A DNA stretch of 64,000 nucleotides from assembly GCA_964650705.1 (NCBI GenBank), contig CAZYUJ010000001.1, positions 1-64,000 of the forward strand, given 5' to 3'. Below are positions 59,569 through 64,000 of this stretch, piece by piece. The notes under the pieces are model-generated. The model saw only the letters and a list, made by a program, of their open reading frames with translations. It searched no databases and was not told where the DNA came from. The position numbers and the translations under genes are program-made. The stretch comes from Faeciplasma sp964650705. Its GTDB lineage: Bacteria; Bacillota; Clostridia; Oscillospirales; Ruminococcaceae. How positions within the stretch are numbered: position 1 is the stretch's first letter; every line of letters starts with the position of its first letter.

Positions 59569-61092
59569 ATGGACAATATCATCAAGGGCAGAAATCCCGT
59601 AATAGCGGGCGATTTTCCCGATGTTGACGTGATTCGTGTCGATGATACCTATTACATGGTCTCCACCACCATGTACTTCATGCCCGGCGCTGTCATTTTG
59701 CGCTCCTATGACCTTATAAACTGGGAATATTGCTGTCATGTATATGACAAGCTTGCTGACACCGACCGCGAGAATCTCGTGGGCGATAAGCATGCTTACG
59801 GCAACGGAATGTGGGCTCCGTGTATAAGATATCACGACGGAGTTTTCCACGTTATTTTTGCTGCTAACGATACAAGAACTACGTATAACTTCACCTCGAC
59901 CGACATCATGGGCCCGTGGACGATGAACACTATCGAAGGCTTCTATCACGATGCATCCGTTTTATTTGACGACGACGGAAGAGTATATATCGTTTCGGGC
60001 AACAGAGATATCCGAATCGTCGAGCTCGAGAGCGACCTTTCCAAGCCCAAGGAGGGCGGACTTGATAAGGTCATCATCCGCGACCACCCGAGAGCTCCCT
60101 TGGGGCTTGAAGGCTCGCACATCTATAAGATCAACGGAAAATACTATATCTTCTTCATACACTCAAGCTGGAAGAGATGGTTCAGGATCGAAGCCTGCTA
60201 TATGTGCGATACACTCGACGGCGTCTGGGCAGGCGGCGACGTTATTGAAAGCGACGTCGGAAACCTTGGCACATCCGGCGTTGCACAGGGCGGTATTGTC
60301 GATATGCCTGACGGCAAGTGGGCAGGGATGATCTTTAGCGATATGGGCGCTTCGGGAAGAATGCCGAACTTTGTGCCTATGCACTTCGACGAAAGAAGCG
60401 GCTTCCCCGTATTTGATACGCCTACATTAGAGGTCGAAAACTATTCAACACGCCCGGGATATGAATATGCACCTATTTTCGTCAGCGATGATTTTGATTA
60501 CACTCCCGATGAAAACGGTGTCATCAAGCTCAACGAAGCTTGGGAGTTCAACCACAACCCCGTTAACTCGCATTGGACAGTTAGGGACGGAAGCTTCATC
60601 ATCAAGACTGAAAAGCTCGCTCCATCGCTTGATCTTGCAAGAAACACACTCACACAGCGCACAGCTTTTCCCAAATGCGAAGCTATCGTGACCGTCGATG
60701 CATCCGCTCTTAACGACGGCGACCGCGCAGGACTTAGCGTAATGCAATATCACTATGGCCTTATCGGCGTTGCGAAGGAAAACGGCGCATATAAGCTTGT
60801 TATGCGCTCCCGTGCTGCTGATGGAGAATTCAAGGAGATCGAGCATGAATATGCGTCCGTTCCGCTTCAAAACAGCGTTGTAACGCTCAAGGCTGTCTGT
60901 GAATTCGGACACGGCAGAGAATTCTGTGAATTCTTCTATCTTTCTGACGGCGAGTGGAAACAGCTCGGTATAAGACAGTATGTCAGATTCGATCTGAGAC
61001 ACTTCACAGGCTGTAGATTCGGTCTTTTTAGCTACTCAACCGAAAAGGTCGGCGGCGAAGCCAAGTTCAGCAAATTTATCTATAATCTTTAA
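59569..61092 (+). CDS. GH43 beta-xylosidase/arabinofuranosidase with beta-sandwich domain
   Basis: 507 residues, cytosolic. Catalytic base Asp in AGDFPDVDVIRV, tuning Asp in FYHDASVLFDDDGRVYI, acid Glu in GLEGSHIYKINGKYY, the EGSH motif of the GH43 beta-xylosidase type. From about residue 310 a lectin-like beta-sandwich (WEFNHNPVNSHWTVRDGSF, AGLSVMQYHYGLIGV) typical of GH43_11/12 proteins completes the active site. AAAAGAGGTAAC precedes the ATG at 59569; the earlier ATG was rejected. Confidence 0.9.
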   Translation: MDNIIKGRNPVIAGDFPDVDVIRVDDTYYMVSTTMYFMPGAVILRSYDLINWEYCCHVYDKLADTDRENLVGDKHAYGNGMWAPCIRYHDGVFHVIFAANDTRTTYNFTSTDIMGPWTMNTIEGFYHDASVLFDDDGRVYIVSGNRDIRIVELESDLSKPKEGGLDKVIIRDHPRAPLGLEGSHIYKINGKYYIFFIHSSWKRWFRIEACYMCDTLDGVWAGGDVIESDVGNLGTSGVAQGGIVDMPDGKWAGMIFSDMGASGRMPNFVPMHFDERSGFPVFDTPTLEVENYSTRPGYEYAPIFVSDDFDYTPDENGVIKLNEAWEFNHNPVNSHWTVRDGSFIIKTEKLAPSLDLARNTLTQRTAFPKCEAIVTVDASALNDGDRAGLSVMQYHYGLIGVAKENGAYKLVMRSRAADGEFKEIEHEYASVPLQNSVVTLKAVCEFGHGREFCEFFYLSDGEWKQLGIRQYVRFDLRHFTGCRFGLFSYSTEKVGGEAKFSKFIYNL

Positions 61093-61101
61093 AGAGGGCA
61101 T

Positions 61102-61569
61102 ATGAAAAACTCAACGCTTTGTTATATCGAGCATGACGGAAGCTATCTCATGCTCCACAGAATCAAAAAGGAAAACGACTGTAACCGTGACAAATGGATC
61201 GGCATCGGCGGCGGCATGGAAGAAGGTGAGTCACCGCTTGATTGCATCCTGCGTGAGGCTATGGAGGAAACGGGCTTGACCCTTGAAGACCCGAGCTATC
61301 GCGGACTTGTGACCTTCGTTTCGGATATCTATGAAACCGAACAGATGCACGTTTTCACCTGCGAAAATTACAGCGGAACGCTAAAAGAATGTGACGAAGG
61401 TGCGCTTGAATGGGTGCCGAAATCAAAGGTCACCGAGCTTCCCATATGGGAAGGGGATAAGATCTTTTTGGAGCTTATCTCAAAGCCCTGCCCCTTCTTT
61501 GCACTCAAGCTTATATATCAAGGCGATGAGCTGACGAGTGCCGTTCTCGACGGCAAAAAGATAAGATAA
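61102..61569 (+). CDS. NUDIX hydrolase, 8-oxo-dGTPase-like
   Basis: 155 residues. Nudix box GGGMEEGESPLDCILREAME-ETGL with all Glu in place. N-terminus NSTLCYIEHDGSYLMLHRIK is the MutT/MTH1 type. Cleans oxidised nucleotides or related diphosphates. GAGGGC lies 4 bases before the ATG, 9 bases after the GH43 stop, so it is the last gene of that operon, though not linked by function. Confidence 0.88.
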   Translation: MKNSTLCYIEHDGSYLMLHRIKKENDCNRDKWIGIGGGMEEGESPLDCILREAMEETGLTLEDPSYRGLVTFVSDIYETEQMHVFTCENYSGTLKECDEGALEWVPKSKVTELPIWEGDKIFLELISKPCPFFALKLIYQGDELTSAVLDGKKIR

Positions 61570-61570
61570 T

Positions 61571-61606
61571 AAAAGCTCCCGAAGCAATAACTTCGGGAGC
61601 TTTTTT
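61571..61606. terminator. Bidirectional terminator
   Basis: AAAAGCTCCCGAAG-CAATAA-CTTCGGGAGCTTTT between convergent genes. Confidence 0.92.
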
Positions 61607-61617
61607 GTTTAGTCAGA

Positions 61618-62745
61618 TCATTCTCTGCCTTCAATAGCAGTCTGAGGGGTGTATCTCTTGACCGACTTTTCGTTGATAACGATATCGTAGCCGGCGAGAG
61701 TTTTATTTATGAGAGAGGTATAGTTGCTGTCATAGATCTCAGAGATGAGATACAAACGGTTTTCGTTATAAATATCTTCTCTTTCCAAAATATCGAGTCT
61801 GTGAACGAGATAGAAGTTTGTATCGTCCTGAATGATCGAGTATTCGTTGACCTTACAGTTGTTGAATACATATCCTACAAACTTTTCGCTGGGAGACGTG
61901 CCGTCAATACTGATGATGCTTTCATTTTCATATTCATCAGCCTCGGCTTCAACGACCTCGTCCTCGGTCTCTTCTAAGGTATCCTCAGCAGTTTCCTCGG
62001 TCTCTTCTGTTTCAGCGATGCTAATAAGATATGCGTTATATTCTTCGATCAGATCGTCAAAGTCTTCGCCTGCGTTTGCTCTGTCCAGATAGGACTGTGC
62101 CAAAGCGAGCTGTTCGCTCTTGACGGTTGCATCAATAGCATCGTCAGCGCTTTCGACAAAGTTGAAGGTCATGTATTTGATTCTTGCATATTCCTCTTCG
62201 AAATAAGACTGGATGATCTCTTCGGTCGTTCCTGCAACTCCGCCTACTTCATAATATGCGTTGAATACAAGCTCTTCCTTAACGGAAGAGGTTATTGCCA
62301 TCTCCAAGGTGGACTTCGAGATACCGATATCCTCAAGCTTAGCGCTAGAGTTTGCCCATGTGCTGTTTGTCTGTGCCTTGATGTAGCTCTTCTCGTCCTC
62401 GCTGAGCTCAAGACCGAGCTCGTTGAACAAATGCTCAACAACAACATACTGCTTGCACATATCAATGGCATATGAGTTCATATAGTCACCGATGGTCTGG
62501 GTGTCGTCATAAGCCTCGTCAACCAAAGAGTAGCCGTACATATAATAGTAATAATAGGTTATATCCTCAGATGCAAGAGTATAGATAGCGTCAACATATC
62601 CCTGTGTCTGATAATAGATATACAGACCGCTGTTGACAGACAGATCGCCGGCCTTCATGATCCACGAGGTATCGCCGCAGCCGGTAAGCGAAAGAGCCAT
62701 AACAGCAACGAGCAAAATGGCTGCAATTCTTTTTATAATAGACAT
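61618..62745 (-). CDS. PrsA/SurA-like foldase lipoprotein, degenerate
   Basis: 375 residues. Lipobox LTGC, then an N-domain of helices (NSYAIDMCKQYVVVEHLFNE, DEKSYIKAQTNSTWANSSAK) as in PrsA/SurA. The central region, where a parvulin domain would be, has a long acidic insertion (ETEETAEDTLEETEDEVVEA) and only faint parvulin marks (NEYSIIQDDTNFYLVHRLDI). So isomerase activity is doubtful while chaperone activity is likely. GGAG is 6 bases before the ATG at 62745. The next gene on this strand (upstream) encodes a cyclophilin-like protein, so the pair seems dedicated to extracytoplasmic folding. Confidence 0.75.
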   Translation of the reverse strand: MSIIKRIAAILLVAVMALSLTGCGDTSWIMKAGDLSVNSGLYIYYQTQGYVDAIYTLASEDITYYYYYMYGYSLVDEAYDDTQTIGDYMNSYAIDMCKQYVVVEHLFNELGLELSEDEKSYIKAQTNSTWANSSAKLEDIGISKSTLEMAITSSVKEELVFNAYYEVGGVAGTTEEIIQSYFEEEYARIKYMTFNFVESADDAIDATVKSEQLALAQSYLDRANAGEDFDDLIEEYNAYLISIAETEETEETAEDTLEETEDEVVEAEADEYENESIISIDGTSPSEKFVGYVFNNCKVNEYSIIQDDTNFYLVHRLDILEREDIYNENRLYLISEIYDSNYTSLINKTLAGYDIVINEKSVKRYTPQTAIEGRE

Positions 62746-62857
62746 TTTAATCTCCATTCCTTCCCAAAGGGAAAATATGATCGCTGAAAGTCAGCATACC
62801 ATAGCAGTATACAACATTTTTCAATAATTGTCCATACCCCTTGATGATATTTATGTG

Positions 62858-63655
62858 TTACTCGGCTGAATTTTCCGCACCGTATGTGGAAATATACGCT
62901 CTTTCTATGATGATATCGCTTGCGGGCTGCTGGGTCTCAAGCGTTGTTGAAGCCAAGATGGTGTCCCAAACCTCAAGACCCTCATAGACCTGTCCGAAAA
63001 CGGTGTATTTTCTTGAGAAGTTGGGGATGCCGCCGCATTCGTAATATACAGCTCCCAATTCGTCGCCGTATGCACGCTGAAGCGCCTCAAGATCCATATA
63101 TGCGTCGTCGATGTTGTTAACCATTATCATCGAGGAACCTGCATAGTTCTTGTCGAAAGGCCAAACGCCGCTTGTTCCGATATATGACATAAGCGAGCCC
63201 TTTATCGGCCAAAGGTTGTTGGATATTTCAGCTTGGATCTGTGTAAGGTCAGAATCGTCGGTTTCGGCATCGTTGGGGTTGGGTGACTTGGTTCCTGCTA
63301 ACGCATATGCTCCGTCAACGATAGCACAAACATAGGTGCCGTCATAATATCCCGATTCAACAAGCCCCGTGAAGTATTGATAATAAAGAGGAGTCTCGCT
63401 GGGATAGAGCACAGCCTTCATAGTTCCCACGTTTGTTTCGAATACAACAACGGGTGCATCATCCTCGGGAGTTTCAAGCTGTAAGAAATATATCTCGTCG
63501 GGGATCCCTGCCCGGGGAGCGCCTGCCAGCCAGATAAAGAGCAAAAACGCAAGTATTACGAATATCGCAACCAGCGAAATGCCGAAATAGCGTGCAAAGC
63601 CCTTGTTTTGTGCAAGAGTTTTAAATTTGTTTGGGTTCTGATAATTGTCGCTCAT
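62858..63655 (-). CDS. Cyclophilin-type peptidyl-prolyl isomerase-like, membrane-anchored
   Basis: 265 residues. Cytosolic Asn/Lys-rich start, one membrane helix (FGISLVAIFVILAFLLFIWL) and an extracellular cyclophilin-like domain: TNVGTMKAVLYPSETPLYYQ, FTGLVESGYYDGTYV, SSMIMVN and KYTVFGQVYEGLEVWDTI. The Arg of the FHR(V/I) catalytic motif is not seen (YVCAIVDGAY at that place), so activity is uncertain. SD is weak. Located next to the PrsA-like gene. Confidence 0.8.
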   Translation of the reverse strand: MSDNYQNPNKFKTLAQNKGFARYFGISLVAIFVILAFLLFIWLAGAPRAGIPDEIYFLQLETPEDDAPVVVFETNVGTMKAVLYPSETPLYYQYFTGLVESGYYDGTYVCAIVDGAYALAGTKSPNPNDAETDDSDLTQIQAEISNNLWPIKGSLMSYIGTSGVWPFDKNYAGSSMIMVNNIDDAYMDLEALQRAYGDELGAVYYECGGIPNFSRKYTVFGQVYEGLEVWDTILASTTLETQQPASDIIIERAYISTYGAENSAE

Positions 63656-63674
63656 TTAAAAGTCCTTTCTTCGG

Positions 63675-64000
63675 TCATGCGGGCATATACCAATATGAAT
63701 GGAAGCCGCTTGCATATATCTTTGCGCCCTTCGGCACTTGTGTGAGGGCGTTGAATACGTTAAAATAATCTCCTGCGCCCGAACCGATGTTAAGAGCGCC
63801 GAATATTGCTACCCAATAAGCTTCGGGGAAAACGGTTCCTAAAATAAGGGGCAAAGCGCCAAAGATCAGATTGGGGAGCAAGCTCATAAAAATAAATCTT
63901 GCTTTGCTCATATCCTCAAGACCTAAGACGAACATCGCCCCTGCCTGTGGATAGGCGTACATATAAACCTCACCCTTAAAGCACAAAGCGTGCATTATCT
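63675..64000 (-). CDS. DUF3267-type zincin-like membrane protein, C-terminal part
   Basis: About 108 codons; the 5' part lies beyond the right edge. The first visible residues are IMHALCFKGEVYMYAYPQAG. The IMH followed by AL fits the second half of a H-E-x-x-H zinc motif whose H-E would lie just outside. Two membrane helices (FMSLLPNLIFGALPLILG, YWVAIFGALNIGSGAGDYF), then VPKGAKIYASGFHSYWY. Fits the DUF3267 putative zinc peptidase family; the role is unknown. Confidence 0.65.
   Translation of the reverse strand, partial: IMHALCFKGEVYMYAYPQAGAMFVLGLEDMSKARFIFMSLLPNLIFGALPLILGTVFPEAYWVAIFGALNIGSGAGDYFNVFNALTQVPKGAKIYASGFHSYWYMPA

Overview
The window looks like a chromosomal segment of a spore-forming, anaerobic, plant-polysaccharide-using member of the Clostridia, probably Oscillospiraceae/Ruminococcaceae-like. 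The sequence basis is: an alpha/beta-type small acid-soluble spore protein, an XRE- and lipoprotein-rich gene complement, four xylan-type glycoside hydrolases (two GH43, one GH30, one GH3), acetate kinase, NADP-type glutamate dehydrogenase, meso-diaminopimelate dehydrogenase and a predicted Na+-type ATP synthase rotor ring. The species cannot be named from the sequence. No rRNA, tRNA, CRISPR array, intact IS element or prophage was seen; tmRNA is the only RNA gene found.

Layout. 1-1060 is an accessory or decayed stretch: a 5' part of a helix-turn-helix regulator, a small DUF6061-like ORF without a good start, and the 3' remnant of a TPR-type protein. 1100-10236 is mostly housekeeping and envelope: spore protein, VanY-type carboxypeptidase, Mrp, an XRE regulator fused to a GIN-like beta-helix, an SDR, an ER-type signal peptidase, a lipoprotein, and an MBOAT/DHHW pair for polysaccharide O-acylation. 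10242-17626 is the most unusual region. It holds six paralogous, short solute-binding-protein-like lipoproteins that all end in the same roughly 23-residue tail, and two paralogous secreted Cys-rich proteins. They form three transcription units, each started by a near-identical repeat of about 160-200 bp carrying a terminator and a promoter. No transporter permease is nearby.

17637-31633 carries pyrophosphatase, GH43, Spx/ArsC-like, Dtd, GdhA, an XRE plus partner module, a cation antiporter, a zinc-metallopeptidase lipoprotein, an AEC transporter, a membrane-anchored GH30, Ddh and a cyclase-family hydrolase. 31806-38574 is a complete F-type ATP synthase operon (I, a, c, b, delta, alpha, gamma, beta, epsilon) whose c subunit has two carboxylates in the ion site and whose epsilon lacks the C-terminal domain. 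38676-40800 is an accessory strip: two single-gene modules with similar flanks, recombinase fragments, and a duplicated piece of the tmRNA 3' end next to the real ssrA-smpB pair.

41807-57130 has a WG-repeat lipoprotein, a degenerate P-type ATPase relative, RlmB, DUF6062, an OGG-type glycosylase, TmcAL, acetate kinase, NadE, ProC and an S41 peptidase. 57260-61606 is a xylan-use cluster (GH3, GH43, NUDIX). The right end has PrsA-like and cyclophilin-like folding factors and a zincin-like DUF3267 gene cut by the window edge. GC-rich multi-hairpin islands recur between genes across the window.
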